A stretch of DNA of 64,000 nt, taken from Perkinsus olseni (taxonomy: Eukaryota; Perkinsozoa; Perkinsida; Perkinsidae). The position numbers and the translations under genes were made by a program. The stretch covers positions 33,235 to 97,234 of the forward strand of contig JABANP010000175.1 in NCBI GenBank assembly GCA_013115135.1, in the 5' to 3' direction. Shown here piece after piece: positions 22,285-33,958 of the stretch (positions within the stretch are counted from its first letter, which is position 1; every line of letters starts with the position of its first letter). Under the pieces are notes generated by a model that saw only the letters and a list, made by a program, of their open reading frames with translations, ran no database searches and was not told where the DNA came from.

Positions 22285-23257
22285 CAACAACAACCTTTCA
22301 ATAGGGCTCGGTTATGGGTTCGTTTCGCCTCTACCACCCACTAGTGCACAACACAGTTCAATGAGAAGGAGGATGCCACTTTGCTCGGCACAGGACATGA
22401 TTTTGTCAAGAGCACGAGTCAACCTAGGATACCGTCAGGACCATGATGGCAGCCTCTTCCCGAGTCAACTTGTTACGCTAGTCGTTAAATCGAAGCTAGA
22501 AGAGTCCTGAAACCATAGTATTCAGCGAGGCTGGACCGGCGACGCTTCCGAGCCTTGTGATTGCCGCCAAGGGCGGTTTTAAAGCGTGAAAATCGAACCT
22601 AAACTCGATACTGAGTTCAAAAACAAACCGAAGGTTCAATAGACTGCCTGAATCTCGCAGACGCTGCCAGGACCGACTTACGCACCTTGCATTCAGTCTT
22701 CACAAGAACCCCAGGGAATGTACCAAAATCGATATCTCTCTGCTATAACTAGATAAGCCAACTCGACTCCAGCTCCTTTGTATACCAGCTAACTTAGTAA
22801 TACGATATGTGGCACTAGCCGGTTAGTAGGGTGTTTGGTTACTGTCGATCGATACCAATAACAGAAGATGGAGATGAATAAGACAGTACAGCCAAAGGTC
22901 GATAGAAATCGATCCTCAAACCGAACCGAAACTTGAACTTGAAAACTTGAAACTGAAATGAATCAGATAACATCAGATCCCTATGATACATATATCTTCG
23001 ATCGATCAAACTTATAGCGAATACACTTCAGCGGTAGAGTGGGACTTCAGTCTTCCTGCAACTTGCGTAAAGCCTTGCACGCAGACCCTCGTCCAGAACA
23101 GGAACATGCACGAAGAATTTCGCGAGCCATATCAAGATTTTGGAATCTCGAACTCTTGCTCTCTCTCAGCGGTACGCAACTCCATAGAATCGTCACAAGT
23201 TAAATAAAACTATTATTGGTTGTTATCAACAACCTTGTATCGCCTCCGATAAGAACT
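22285..23257. other. divergent intergenic region upstream of the first DDX6 gene
   Basis: No gene recognised. It lies between a minus-strand gene and a plus-strand gene, so it should hold both promoters. A short run of four ACTTGAA-like direct repeats lies at about 22928-22958. Nothing else stands out. Confidence 0.5.
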
Positions 23258-24604
23258 ATGCCAACTACCACTACTGCCAATTCCGCCCAGATTGGCACCT
23301 CTACCAAGCCCTTGGTCCAGAAGGAGCAAGCTAAAGTCGATGACAATGCCGCCGCGGGCGTCACGGAGGCTACCAAAGAGTTGCTCACTTCCGATGATTG
23401 GAAGACTAAAATTGAACGCCCTGTCGCTGATACTCGCGTGAAGACTACTGATGTTACTGCTACCAAGGGTAACGACTTTGAGGACTACTTTTTGAAGCGC
23501 GAGTTGCTTATGGGTATCTTCGAGAAGGGTTATGAGAAGCCCTCACCTATTCAGGAGGAGGCTATTCCTCCAGCTTTGGCCGGTAAGAATATTCTTGCTC
23601 GTGCTAAGAATGGTACTGGTAAGACTGCCTCATTCCTTATCCCTATGTTGGAGAAGGTTAATACCGACATCACTGATGGCATTCAAGGCCTTGTTCTCGT
23701 ACCTACCAGAGAATTGGCTTTGCAGACATCTGCTGTTGCCAAGGAGCTCGGTAAGTATATGGATGTTCAAGTTATGGTTACCACTGGTGGTACTTCTTTG
23801 AGGGATGATATTATGCGTTTATACAACACGGTGCATATTCTTGTTGGTACTCCTGGCCGTGTGCTCGATCTTGCTAACAAGGGTGTTTGCTCTTTGAGCG
23901 ATACTTGCACTATGTGTGTTATGGACGAGGCTGATAAGCTTTTGTCACCAGAATTCCAGCCTGTCGTTGAGGAATTGGTTCGATTCCTTCCTAAGGAAAA
24001 GCGTCAGATCCTTATGTTCTCTGCCACCTTCCCGGTTACCATTTTGGACTTCAAGAACAAGTATATGCCCGATGCTGTTGAGATCAACTTGATGGAAGAG
24101 CTCACTCTAAAGGGTGTGACCCAGTTCTACGCCTTCGTCGAGGAGCGTCAGAAGGTTCATTGCTTGAACACACTTTTCTCTAAGTTGACTATTAATCAGG
24201 CTATCATCTTCTGCAACTCCGTCACCCGTGTAGAATTGTTGGCTAAGAAGATCACTGAGCTCGGTTTCTCCTGCTTCTATATCCACGCTAGGATGTATCA
24301 ATCTCATAGAAACCGTGTATTCCATGACTTCCGTAACGGTGCCTGCAGATGCTTGGTGTCTTCTGATCTCTTCACTCGTGGTATCGATATTGAGAACGTC
24401 AACGTGGTTATCAACTTTGATTTCCCGAAGAACTCTGAGACTTATCTACATCGTATTGGTCGTTCCGGCCGCTTTGGTCATTTGGGAATTGCTGTCAATA
24501 TGCTCACTTATGATGATAGGTTCAACCTTTATAGAATTGAGCATGAGTTGGGAACCGAAATCAAGCCCATCCCGAGCCATATCGATGAAGCTCTCTATTG
24601 CTAG
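23258..24604 (+). CDS. DDX6: DEAD-box RNA helicase DDX6/DHH1, copy 1
   Basis: A 448-residue intronless helicase from ATG 23258 ([11 protein letters not shown]) to TAG 24602-24604. All DEAD-box motifs are intact: Q motif ([17 protein letters not shown]), I ([10 protein letters not shown]), Ia (PTRELALQ), Ib (TPGRVLDL), II (DEAD), III (SAT), IV (IIFCNS), V (RGID), VI ([10 protein letters not shown]). [16 protein letters not shown] just before the Q motif identifies the DDX6/Dhh1/Me31B group, which represses translation and promotes decapping in P-bodies. Residues 1 to about 50 are low-complexity and are the only part that differs clearly from copy 2. Codons ending in T or C dominate, unlike neighbouring genes, suggesting strong expression. 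It faces copy 2 at 26287-27624. Confidence 0.95.
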   Translation: MPTTTTANSAQIGTSTKPLVQKEQAKVDDNAAAGVTEATKELLTSDDWKTKIERPVADTRVKTTDVTATKGNDFEDYFLKRELLMGIFEKGYEKPSPIQEEAIPPALAGKNILARAKNGTGKTASFLIPMLEKVNTDITDGIQGLVLVPTRELALQTSAVAKELGKYMDVQVMVTTGGTSLRDDIMRLYNTVHILVGTPGRVLDLANKGVCSLSDTCTMCVMDEADKLLSPEFQPVVEELVRFLPKEKRQILMFSATFPVTILDFKNKYMPDAVEINLMEELTLKGVTQFYAFVEERQKVHCLNTLFSKLTINQAIIFCNSVTRVELLAKKITELGFSCFYIHARMYQSHRNRVFHDFRNGACRCLVSSDLFTRGIDIENVNVVINFDFPKNSETYLHRIGRSGRFGHLGIAVNMLTYDDRFNLYRIEHELGTEIKPIPSHIDEALYC

Positions 24605-27470
24605 ATACGTTGTAGTAGTAGTACTCCGCCGTCTTAATAAGTCTCAGTGTATGTGAAGGTAGATGGACGAGCTCCCATTTCTCAAATCCTTTGAGTCGAG
24701 GGGGCTCCTTTATTTTATTTCATTGCTACATATCCATAGCTATCTATATGTCTGTTTCGACGAGCAGCACAATGTACTACGAGACGTCTCGTCGTTGGAA
24801 ACATTAGCAGTGCTCCAACTCTGTTGCGTTCAAGTCGACTCGCGCCAATGAGTTCAGGCTAGAGGTGCGTCCGAGTGTAGGAGTATTAATGAACGTAACG
24901 TCAGCAAGCACTCTTCTTTACTTATCGCAGTATCTCTGCCCGCGGTTCGTGATACTGCGAGCCTGTCTCTCGAGAACACGCTAGAGTATTATAAGTGCTT
25001 ATCGGCACCAGCCAGGCGAACATCGACGCGCACTGGTCAACAGGCCAGACACTAAGCCGTACTGTCGGCGTTGGACTTCGAACTCACACACACAGGACAG
25101 ACAATAAGCCGTCAGTCTAACTAAGCCCTGCTTGGCGTATTGTTTGTCGCAGTGGCCCGAGCGAAAGTTTTCTTGAGTGCCCAAAAACCAGTGAAGAGAG
25201 TGAACCAGTAAAGTGACCATCCGTGCCAAAATATATCAAAACACGGTTGCATTCTAGAGCAGGCGCCCTTCACTTCCTGACGCGGCCAGTAATATCAGTT
25301 CTCACTGGAAAGGTTGAGAACATCAGCTATAAATAGAAGGTGGAGTGCCACGCAGAGTGAAAAGCAGGTATACTGAACCCTATACATGATATCGCAACTG
25401 ATACGGGCTATCTGGCCCCATCCGCAGAAAGAATCCTCAGTCCATTCTGCTGAAAACTTTTCGCTCCGCCTTTTTGATTCTTTGAGACCCTCCGCGGCCC
25501 TTCTGTAGAGTTTGCGCAACCATACAGTTCATTGCCTTCGCGTGCCAAACATCGACTTGAACACAAGACACCACAGGAATGGGCTATCATCTGGACTCAG
25601 CGGCTCGATGAATAGCAGCGGCTCTACATAAGCGCAAAGCAGAATATACACAACGCCTCCTCGATTTACCAAATCGCAATCCGCTTTGTACAAAACCGCG
25701 ACGTTTTCCAAATGTCCATGCGCGTTGGTGTTATTCTAACTCCTCGAGTGCTTATGCACACAACAGCGCGCTGCTGTTTTGCTCGTCATTATACGTTAAC
25801 AGCTCTTGGCGTTAACAGCAAAGTTTTTTGCTCTCTTTTGGTCGCCGTTTTCGGAACCAGCTCCGAGTTTCCACTTCTGGGTTGTCAACCTAGAAGATTA
25901 AACTCTCACAACACGACACCAAAAAACAACCGACTTCATAACATTTGTTGCGAATCATCCGAGACACATGACCGGACCGGACGGTGGGGCCTCCGTTACC
26001 GTAACGTACGTTGTGCTCTTTGAACTATGTTCGAAGATACCGATGGTGGCATCATAGTAACTGACAACCCCACTTGGAAACGCAACACATCAAGAACACT
26101 GCTAATGTTTCCAACAGCGAGGCGTCCCGTACATTGTGCCCGTCAAAATAGACATATAGATAGTTATGGATAAGAAGCAATGGAACAAAATCAAGGAACC
26201 CCTTTAAGAGAGATAGGGACCGGACCATCTATCTTCCCCATACACACTGAGACTTACTAAGAAGGCGGACTACTACTACAACGTATCTAGCAATAAAGAG
26301 CTTCATCGATATGGCTCGTGATGGGCTTGATTTCGGTTCCCAACTCATGCTCAATTCTATAAAGGTTGAACCTATCATCATAAGTGAGCATATTGACAGC
26401 AATTCCCAAATGACCAAAGCGGCCGGAACGACCAATACGATGTAGATAGGTCTCAGAGTTCTTCGGGAAATCAAAGTTGATAACCACGTTGACGTTCTCA
26501 ATATCGATACCACGAGTGAAGAGATCAGAAGACACCAAGCATCTGCAGGCACCGTTACGGAAGTCATGGAATACACGGTTTCTATGAGATTGATACATCC
26601 TAGCGTGGATATAGAAGCAGGAGAAACCGAGCTCAGTGATCTTCTTAGCCAACAATTCTACACGGGTGACGGAGTTGCAGAAGATGATAGCCTGATTAAT
26701 AGTCAACTTAGAGAAAAGTGTGTTCAAGCAATGAACCTTCTGACGCTCCTCGACGAAGGCGTAGAACTGGGTCACACCCTTTAGAGTGAGCTCTTCCATC
26801 AAGTTGATCTCAACAGCATCGGGCATATACTTGTTCTTGAAGTCCAAAATGGTAACCGGGAAGGTGGCAGAGAACATAAGGATCTGACGCTTTTCCTTAG
26901 GAAGGAATCGAACCAATTCCTCAACGACAGGCTGGAATTCTGGTGACAAAAGCTTATCAGCCTCGTCCATAACACACATAGTGCAAGTATCGCTCAAAGA
27001 GCAAACACCCTTGTTAGCAAGATCGAGCACACGGCCAGGAGTACCAACAAGAATATGCACCGTGTTGTATAAACGCATAATATCATCCCTCAAAGAAGTA
27101 CCACCAGTGGTAACCATAACTTGAACATCCATATACTTACCGAGCTCCTTGGCAACAGCAGATGTCTGCAAAGCCAATTCTCTGGTAGGTACGAGAACAA
27201 GGCCTTGAATGCCATCAGTGATGTCGGTATTAACCTTCTCCAACATAGGGATAAGGAATGAGGCAGTCTTACCAGTACCATTCTTAGCACGAGCAAGAAT
27301 ATTCTTACCGGCCAAAGCTGGAGGAATAGCCTCCTCCTGAATAGGTGAGGGCTTCTCATAACCCTTCTCGAAGATACCCATAAGCAACTCGCGCTTCAAA
27401 AAGTAGTCCTCAAAGTCGTTACCCTTGGTAGCAGTAACATCAGTAGTCTTCACGCGAGTATCAGCGACAG
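23420..27470. repeat. large inverted repeat made of two DDX6 genes
   Basis: Arms of about 1.4 kb (about 23420-24835 and its complement about 26085-27470) surround a unique spacer of about 1.25 kb. Within the coding part identity is near complete at DNA level: even an alternative reading frame (23532-23801 versus 27090-27359) is identical for 89 codons. Similarity continues through the stop codon and 3' region (GATACGTTGTAGTAGTAG shared) and then decays, still detectable at GGAAACATTAGCAGTG in both arms. The 5' ends, including the first about 50 codons and upstream DNA, are different. Confidence 0.85.
24836..26084. other. unique spacer between the DDX6 arms
   Basis: It holds the shared 3' intergenic space of two convergent genes. 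Several short open frames exist, but none has a recognisable product, and I see no RNA gene or transposon ends. Confidence 0.5.
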
Positions 27471-27624
27471 GACGATGAATCTTTTCTTTCCAGTCATCGG
27501 AAGTCAACAACTCCTTGGTAGCCTCAGTAACTTCACCGGTGGTGCTCTCCTCAGTTTTAGTAGGCTCTTTCTGAACGAGCGGCTTAGTAGAAGTGCCAAT
27601 TTGAGTCGAATTGGCAGTAGACAT
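26287..27624 (-). CDS. DDX6: DEAD-box RNA helicase DDX6/DHH1, copy 2
   Basis: A 445-residue intronless helicase from ATG 27622-27624 ([12 protein letters not shown]). From [14 protein letters not shown] onward its protein matches copy 1 to the end except PITSH for PIPSH near the carboxyl terminus, so all catalytic motifs are intact ([25 protein letters not shown]). The amino-terminal about 50 residues are diverged ([14 protein letters not shown] here, [14 protein letters not shown] in copy 1). It converges on copy 1 tail-to-tail. Near identity of core and 3' region beside diverged 5' ends suggests gene conversion rather than very recent duplication alone. Both copies look functional; the different upstream DNA allows different expression. 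Confidence 0.95.
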   Translation of the reverse strand: MSTANSTQIGTSTKPLVQKEPTKTEESTTGEVTEATKELLTSDDWKEKIHRPVADTRVKTTDVTATKGNDFEDYFLKRELLMGIFEKGYEKPSPIQEEAIPPALAGKNILARAKNGTGKTASFLIPMLEKVNTDITDGIQGLVLVPTRELALQTSAVAKELGKYMDVQVMVTTGGTSLRDDIMRLYNTVHILVGTPGRVLDLANKGVCSLSDTCTMCVMDEADKLLSPEFQPVVEELVRFLPKEKRQILMFSATFPVTILDFKNKYMPDAVEINLMEELTLKGVTQFYAFVEERQKVHCLNTLFSKLTINQAIIFCNSVTRVELLAKKITELGFSCFYIHARMYQSHRNRVFHDFRNGACRCLVSSDLFTRGIDIENVNVVINFDFPKNSETYLHRIGRSGRFGHLGIAVNMLTYDDRFNLYRIEHELGTEIKPITSHIDEALYC

Positions 27625-30172
27625 GGTAGGCGCTAGTCGTAAAATAACACGTCGAGTAAACTCTAAACAAACAAAAACGAAAAATTGAGAACAACGGGAC
27701 AAGGACCACACTAAGCTTAGCGTCCAGATACTCAGACCATCTGCGGCCAACTGTCAGCACTCAAGTACAATTCGCCAGTCGGGAAACACTCGCTAGCTAC
27801 ATGAGCAACGATGTCCTGATGATCTAAGATCGAACTTCTCAACGAGCCACCCGGTCGACCCTCAGATGGTCCAGTCGACTTAGCTAAAGCACCGGCCATC
27901 TTCTGTGCAGAGCCTCTGGAAATCGCGCTCGCCCGAATGATCGATGAACTCCGCGACCGTTAACCTCGTTGCCCTCCAACAACACAGGAGAATGATTGAA
28001 CTGAGTTGGTTGCGCTGTTTCAGGTATTCACGGGAAGTGGAGATCAGTGACCCGGTTCACGGATGAGTTCACACAGAGTTAGAGAAAGTTCGTTTTTTGG
28101 ATCTGCGCTGTTATGATGGTGAGGGTGTGCTCTTGTGGCTCAGCATTGCTTCCGGGGCCGCTTCTACGTGTGAAAATTAGTGCTACTCGTCGCTGGAAAT
28201 AAGTCTGGAATTCGGAATCGATTTTGAAATTCATTTTTAGGCGTAAAATATGGTTCCAGAATTGGTTATGGATTTTAGGACTTGTTCGTCGAACGCGCCC
28301 GCATGATCGATACTATCTTCGCGATCGGCTTTCTGAATTACGTCAAGCATCGAGTCGGACATGTGTCGACGGTGATGAGACTGAGAAGAGATACGGCGGG
28401 TCTGGTCGTTGTAGCATGGGTCGTGCTACCACGACCAGTGCCATGTTGCATGGCAGCGCGAGTACGTTCCGCATGAATCGTAAAAAGCCCACCGACGAAT
28501 CGAGAGCTCCGGCAGCCGTAGCAGTCCAGTGGATGTGAACAGTCTCTCCGTGGCTCTTCTTGTTGAATATGTTGCAATCGCGGGAGGCGGCACAAAAAGC
28601 CTCGGATACGGCCACATGCCTTGCCTAAGGGCTGTTGGTAATCTGTACCGGAAAGCGAGAAGAAAGATATGCTTCGGCCCCACGATGAGTTTCATCCAAT
28701 CATACACTGTTTTAAAGGCTCGTGGCTCGTCTCCAAGTAAAGCAGCAAGCGAAGATGGGATATACGATACCTAACCAGATATTCGAGACGCATATCTTTT
28801 CCTCTATGGAACAATTTTTGAACGCGTGACAACGAGTTAGTGAACTTCTTCGAAGCAGGGTTCTATGGTCGCTTGATGGAGAGGGAAGCGAACGAACATC
28901 AAACGATCTCCAAGATAACGCGAGTCGGGTCACGAGTATCGACTTTCGCGGGACTCGACGAATTTTGTTTTACCGAGTTCTGTTGTTCCTTGCGATAGTC
29001 AATGACTCATCACGATAGTGACCACGCGTGCACGAATTGGACACAGCTGCTCAGAGCAGCCTGCTCTTGCTCCTCAGTTCAGCCCCTACTGCGTGCTGCC
29101 TTTTCTGGGGACCAATGCCGGTAATGGCCGGAGGGGATCATGAGAAATCCCCCCAGGCTCGGAATTTCAGCTTTGCCGGGCTGAGCGTGTAGCCACGACG
29201 ATGTAACGAGTCCCACCCGCGCCCGAACGTTAGATGCCAGCCGGCAAACGAGCGATACCCTGCGAACACGGGAAACGGTCTTCCGCAAAATACAAGACGA
29301 CTGCAGGATGTGTGGGTCCCAACGAGAATGGAACGGCACGTACACCACAGAATAGATTTGTTGCGATGTGGGCATTTATCCGCGTTGACCGACCGCCGGG
29401 AGCTGGTATGACCCGTTAGGTTGAATGCCGACGTTCGCCGCCAGAGAAGCTGCACATTTTCCAGCTTGAGAGTGGAACGCTCTTTACTTTCAATATAGTA
29501 GACGACTGGACTATGCGTGCAGCCGTGGTAATAGGCTCAAGTGACGATGGAATGCCCAGCGGGGACAGAGCACCTGTACACTGACACGAGCCGCTCTTTG
29601 TTGCTGTCTCTTGGCCGTCGAAGAGATTGTCCCTGAAGCCCATCCAAATTGGAGAACTACAAAGCAGGGAACTGATCGTGTGCAACGCCAAACCCTCACA
29701 TGCCAGCTCCAATTGTCGGGGGGAGACACATGTTCATCGAAGCGAGTCCCTCATCTGAACGTTGAATAATTTAGTCACAGATCGGCTCCACGTGAGGGCC
29801 AAGGAAAAGGGGAAAAGGAGGCTGCAAAGAAGGAGTTCTACTAGCGCGCAGCGTGTCCCCCACGCCCCTACGGGATAGCCCAGTCGAGAGACAACAAATG
29901 CAACCAACAATCAAGCGACTTCGCGAAAAGCCTAGTACAGTTTGGTCATGCATAACACGCAACCTGGATCCCGCCTGCCGAATATGTGATTGCTCAATCT
30001 GGGCCGTCGTGGGTCAGATGGAGCCGGAGACAGGGCTCAGCTCCGCCAAACGGCGCTCTGGTCGAGGGATCGTGTCCCCTTCATCCTCGGGTTTCTAGAA
30101 CTTGACTGCTAGAGTGCAGCTTCGAGGACTCTACAGTGAATTGACGCTGCTCTTCTCAGCGCGTTGCCTCGC
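27625..30172. other. long interval without a supported gene
   Basis: Both strands are broken by stops every 60-105 codons. A minus-strand frame at about 29416-29709 has some coding look but no ATG start and no recognised domain. An AT-rich patch at about 28190-28262 (GGAATCGATTTTGAAATT, then GTAAAATATGGTTCCAGAAT) resembles pieces of the long intron at 57299-57681. Confidence 0.45.
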
Positions 30173-30538
30173 ATGAACACCCTCCTTTTGTTCTTGTTCT
30201 TGGTCTGGATAGCCCAGTCTGCCGTCCCTGCCGGCCGATACCACATTGTTGGTCATTATCCCGATGTACCGATAAGAGTACTCGACTTCCAAGGCCAGAA
30301 TACAATGCTGCTCGGGTTCAAGGACACCACCATGAAGACAACCTTCACGATGCCGTCTACTGGTTGTTCGATCCAGCCGAAGCTGAGCAAGTCGCAGACT
30401 GCACAACTGGTGAAGAAGTATCCACAGTACATCGAGGCGACCACCCTGGCTAATTTCCAATGCTCCACTAGTGGGGGCTTTACCATAGTGATTGACTACA
30501 AGGGTGGACTAGACATGTACTACTCTTCGGGCGGGTAA
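30173..30538 (+). CDS. small secreted protein of unknown function
   Basis: A 121-residue protein from ATG 30173. The first 15-18 residues (MNTLLLFLFLVWIAQSAV) form a clear signal peptide with a likely cut after QSA. The mature part, about 105 residues, has two cysteines (in STGCSIQP and FQCSTSGG) that could form a disulfide, and ends in a Tyr/Gly-rich tail (DYKGGLDMYYSSGG). I recognise no family. A broken paralogue lies at 35694-36016, which supports it as a real, duplicated gene. Secretion suggests an extracellular or parasitophorous role, but that is inference. Confidence 0.7.
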   Translation: MNTLLLFLFLVWIAQSAVPAGRYHIVGHYPDVPIRVLDFQGQNTMLLGFKDTTMKTTFTMPSTGCSIQPKLSKSQTAQLVKKYPQYIEATTLANFQCSTSGGFTIVIDYKGGLDMYYSSGG

Positions 30539-31993
30539 CCTCCATAGTCTCCCAGATCGACCCTACCTGACTCGTTAGCTATGTCGCTTCTTTCCGGTAT
30601 TTTATGCGGTGGACACAGACAGGTTATCTCGAAAGCCACCATGAGAGACCATATGGAACTTCCTATTAAATCATAGTATTTCGTCTAGACAAGCTCAACA
30701 ATTCTGGTGCTACCCTGGTTTTGATCTTGCCCGCTCGGCGGTGGGCATATGTGGCTGGTCGTAAGCCTTCCTAATTGTGACGGTCTGAGCTCAGCCTAGC
30801 TGATGGCAACAGGGTATGATGATGAGATGAAAATCGATCGTCCTCTCATCAACTTTTGCACTGCAAAATTTGCAGTTGTGCTGTCTTGCAGTTATCTGAT
30901 ATCTGCGCAGAGCACGTCCAAGCTGGGCCCTATTCGCTCTCCGCGATCTCCACCGACATGGTGCATTGTTGCTGTAAGGGCATTGAGTATGTTACCACCA
31001 TGTTAGATTGGTACAATACCTTTTCCGATTCTGGTGATGCAATTCCGATTCCGATTGCAGGTGATCCTTCTGTTATCTTATTCATAGCGAGTCCGAGTCT
31101 CCTTCTTTCTAGTTCTCGTCTCAACCAACTCGAGTACACCGAGTTGAAGTATAGAGGATCATTAAGATCGGCGTTCCGGCAAAAAGGCTTCGACGCTGTG
31201 GCCGTGTTTGTGATTGAATTGGATCACACGCTCATACAACCTCGATCTCTACCGGAAAAGTGGATGACGCCTTACCCTGTTATCGATAGCCACCTAAGGC
31301 AACCCGAGGCTGTGCTGTATGCAAGGGAAAGATCCTGGGGAAGCTAATTCCGATAGACGTCAACTCTCATTGAATGTTCTACATGCTGGATGATGTGTTA
31401 ACCGCCGTGTGTGGAGTACCCGCAATCCGTTAGCCCTGGCTAGAGAGCCGTCGTTAATGCGAGACACAACCTGCGTCCCACACGACGAGTCGTGCGAGTG
31501 ATGTCACCGCCATGCGCTGTCAGAACAAGGCGTTGCGACTGATTCGGGGCCGCGAGATTCTATTGGAAGTTGTCCAGTGGGACTTGTAGGCGATAGTATA
31601 AACCCAGCAATATAAGGTTGCGGATATGTACCTTACTTACGAGTCTAGTAGCGGCTAACAATCTCGTAAGCTTGAGTAGACAACGGCACAAGATACAGGA
31701 ACAACTCGATGCACAATTGTGTGGCTACAGTCTTCGCAACGATTCGAATTCGCGCGGGACGGTCAACCGTAGCGGTCTTAGGTGCCGTTGAATGAAAGAT
31801 GATATGTCACTTCTTCCGAGCTCACGAGAACTCAACACTGAATTAGAGTCTGCGCTCAACAACAACAACTACATCGACAACATTCTTTTAAACATGTCTG
31901 ATCTACTGGAGATAAAGCATATGAAAGAATTATTGATAGATAGTAATGCATTTCTTTAGAAGAATGCGCGATGCCATTGCGTGGTGACTTCCA
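30539..31993. other. interval between the secreted gene and the MITE
   Basis: It holds one possible hypothetical frame (30958-31347, listed separately). The remainder, including AT-rich DNA just left of the MITE, has no recognised feature. Confidence 0.45.
30958..31347 (+). CDS. possible hypothetical protein
   Basis: A 129-residue frame from ATG 30958. The same frame is open back to about 30826 but without an ATG; that upstream part is Cys-rich (CKICSCAV), so a spliced first exon is possible. Residues run through a hydrophobic stretch (SVILFIASPSLLLSSS) and then a basic segment. No family recognised. Confidence 0.35.
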   Translation: MVHCCCKGIEYVTTMLDWYNTFSDSGDAIPIPIAGDPSVILFIASPSLLLSSSRLNQLEYTELKYRGSLRSAFRQKGFDAVAVFVIELDHTLIQPRSLPEKWMTPYPVIDSHLRQPEAVLYARERSWGS

Positions 31994-32309
31994 CCATCAT
32001 GCAGGGTGGCCCAAAAGTGGGAAGAATGGATCATTCTTCCCATTCCCGGGAATATAGCCGGGAAGAAAGAATGCATTCTTCCCCATTGAAACAAGCCCCC
32101 CAAATTTTTTTCGCGCCCCTTCGGCGCGCATATCCGCCCGTACTCGATGCTTTCTCAGGTCAAACCATTGGAATGAAGCACCTAAATACCCGGGAAGAAT
32201 CTCAACCATTCTTCCAGGGAATATTGAGCATTCTTTCTTCCCGGGAATTTCCGGAATTCCCGGTAAGAAAGAATAGCATTCTTCCCCGCTGGGCCACCCT
32301 GCCATCATG
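31994..32309. mobile_element. non-autonomous hAT-like MITE with 8-bp target duplication
   Basis: A 300-bp element (32002-32301) starts CAGGGTGGCCCA and ends with the complement, TGGGCCACCCTG. It is bounded by the perfect 8-bp direct repeat CCATCATG at 31994-32001 and 32302-32309. The inside has subterminal palindromes built from GGGAAGAATG/CATTCTTCCC repeats and no coding frame. CAGGG-type termini with an 8-bp duplication are characteristic of hAT-superfamily elements, so it is probably moved in trans by an unseen transposase. The intact target duplication suggests a fairly recent insertion. It lies about 20 bp beyond the stop codon of the gene at 32330-33375. Confidence 0.88.
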
Positions 32310-32329
32310 CATCCGACAGTGGCTGCTAC

Positions 32330-33375
32330 TCACTCATTCGCTGGAGGGATTACGAGATATCCAGAGTCGATGGGGACAAACTGCCAACTACCGAGTTTAG
32401 CAGCAGTCAGAGCTTCTTCCGCAACTCCATGGAAAACAGCGCACCAATGATTAAAATCTGGGAAGGTTTCCTTAACTAGCTCCATTGCAGCCAAACACAC
32501 TTCTTCGAGCTCCACGATCGGGAGGTCGGTAGTTGCGGTATTAATGTTTCTCTTCTTCGATGCATCAAAGATATGTTGTCTCGGCTCCTCATATTCTTCA
32601 GGAGAAGGAATATCATCGTCGTTCTCGATGAAAAACGCTCTCTCTTCATTGTCATCTTCATCATCATCTTCATCATCATCATCATCATCATACCAACCAT
32701 CATCATCTTCATCATACCAATATCCCTGGAACCAATATCCCTTGGGCATGAATTCCACCTTGCTCGCCTCCAAGTTTAGCTTGTGCTTCTTATCACGGAT
32801 ACTACTGATATCAATCACCCTGAGCGGGTCCAGACCGGCGTTGTTCGGACGAGGATGATCATCGAAATAGAAAGCAGTGGCGTTACGCTCATCCCGTCGA
32901 TACGTTTTGAGTCTGTGCATAGATTGGTATCTGACAGATAATCCTTCTTCACTATCTGGACCATGAGAAGAAGAACAAGGAGTGAGCGATTTATCGGAGA
33001 TCCGGAGCCATACCTCTTCCCACTACTCGCCGCTGCTACGGAATATTGTCCGATATTAACCACTTACGTCATATGAACTGCGGGCCTGTCATCAATCTCA
33101 GGACACCCAACAACGTCTGTGTGAATCCCGGTATCCTCAACCACAATCGAGAGGATCTTAGACGATCTTAGTATCGGCCCGGGAACAGCGTAGTTATCAG
33201 CGAAGTTTTTGAAGTCGCAGAAAGCCGTGTTTGTCAAGGTATCGAAGGAGGAGACCTTCCACCACGGGGGATAATCCTGAGGGTGAAAGACGCACGACAT
33301 CGTACTGTGGAAAACTCGAAGTTTCCGTGTTGAATGACACTTAACATGTTTTTCAAGAGTGGAAGGGGTAGACAT
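32330..33375 (-). CDS. two-exon acidic protein of unknown function
   Basis: Starts at ATG 33373-33375 (MSTPSTLEKHVK). A 137-nt intron with a strong GTAAGT donor and CTGTCAG acceptor (32931-33067) joins AVHMT to YQSMHRLK in phase, giving 302 residues. Exon 1 encodes a compact-looking region (FHPQDYPPWWKVSSFDTLTN). Exon 2 has an almost pure Asp/Glu tract (DDDDDDEDDDEDDNEE), encoded by a GAT-rich microsatellite at about 32640-32715, followed by a helical region ending VPIDSGYLVIPPANE. No signal peptide or family recognised. Asp tracts are common in histone- or calcium-binding proteins, but nothing here decides. The MITE at its 3' end may supply its 3' UTR. Confidence 0.65.
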
Positions 33376-33958
33376 GACCCAAACCTTCCGTTCAAGTAGA
33401 GATCTGCCGATAAAGAAGCTCTTGCATCAACGGGATTGTTGTTGTTGCCTCGAGCGACGGTCAGAGTGCTCGCTGATGTGAGCTTTACCTGTTTAGCGGG
33501 ATTGTCAGGAGCTATTGCACCTATGGCGGTGACCGCAGGAAAGTTCGACAGGAATACAGCAGCAGCTGAAACCCCGATGATGAGCTGTTCAAAAGACAGT
33601 TAAGTGATCAGCTGTTCATGATGGCGTCTCTGATGCCCTCCACCTGACCCCATGGGAAGAAATTGTCTTCTGCTTGAGTGGTACCACTCCCACTGGCCCC
33701 TATTCAAGCGGTTTTGTAAGATCGAATTCCGCCTACAAGTACGTAAAATGCACCCGGCGGAGTTCGGGCGCCGCCCGCCAACGGAGGCGCTATGCTCATC
33801 GTGCGCGGGGACGAATAAAGGCCTGAGTTCTCTGATTCCTCGCTACGGAAGCGAATCCTAGCTACGCTCGGAGCAAGTGCTCTTTCGGACGCTGAACTCG
33901 AAACAAATGCTGCCTGGCAATGAAAATAAATGATTGGTGATAATAATCTTGCGGATTA
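33376..33958. other. intergenic, nothing recognised
   Basis: No gene or repeat supported between the acidic-protein start and the 3' end of the reductase gene. Confidence 0.5.

Noticed and set aside
23532..23801. Open frame overlapping DDX6 copy 1 in another reading frame, repeated in copy 2 (27090-27359)
   Set aside because: It lies wholly inside the helicase coding sequence; its identity in both copies only reflects DNA identity of the arms.
24107..24325. Antisense frames inside both DDX6 genes (also 26566-26784)
   Set aside because: Shadows of the helicase frame with no independent signature.
32544..32858. Ser-rich and Ile-rich plus-strand frames
   Set aside because: Generated by the complement of the Asp/Glu-coding GAT-rich microsatellite in the acidic-protein gene.
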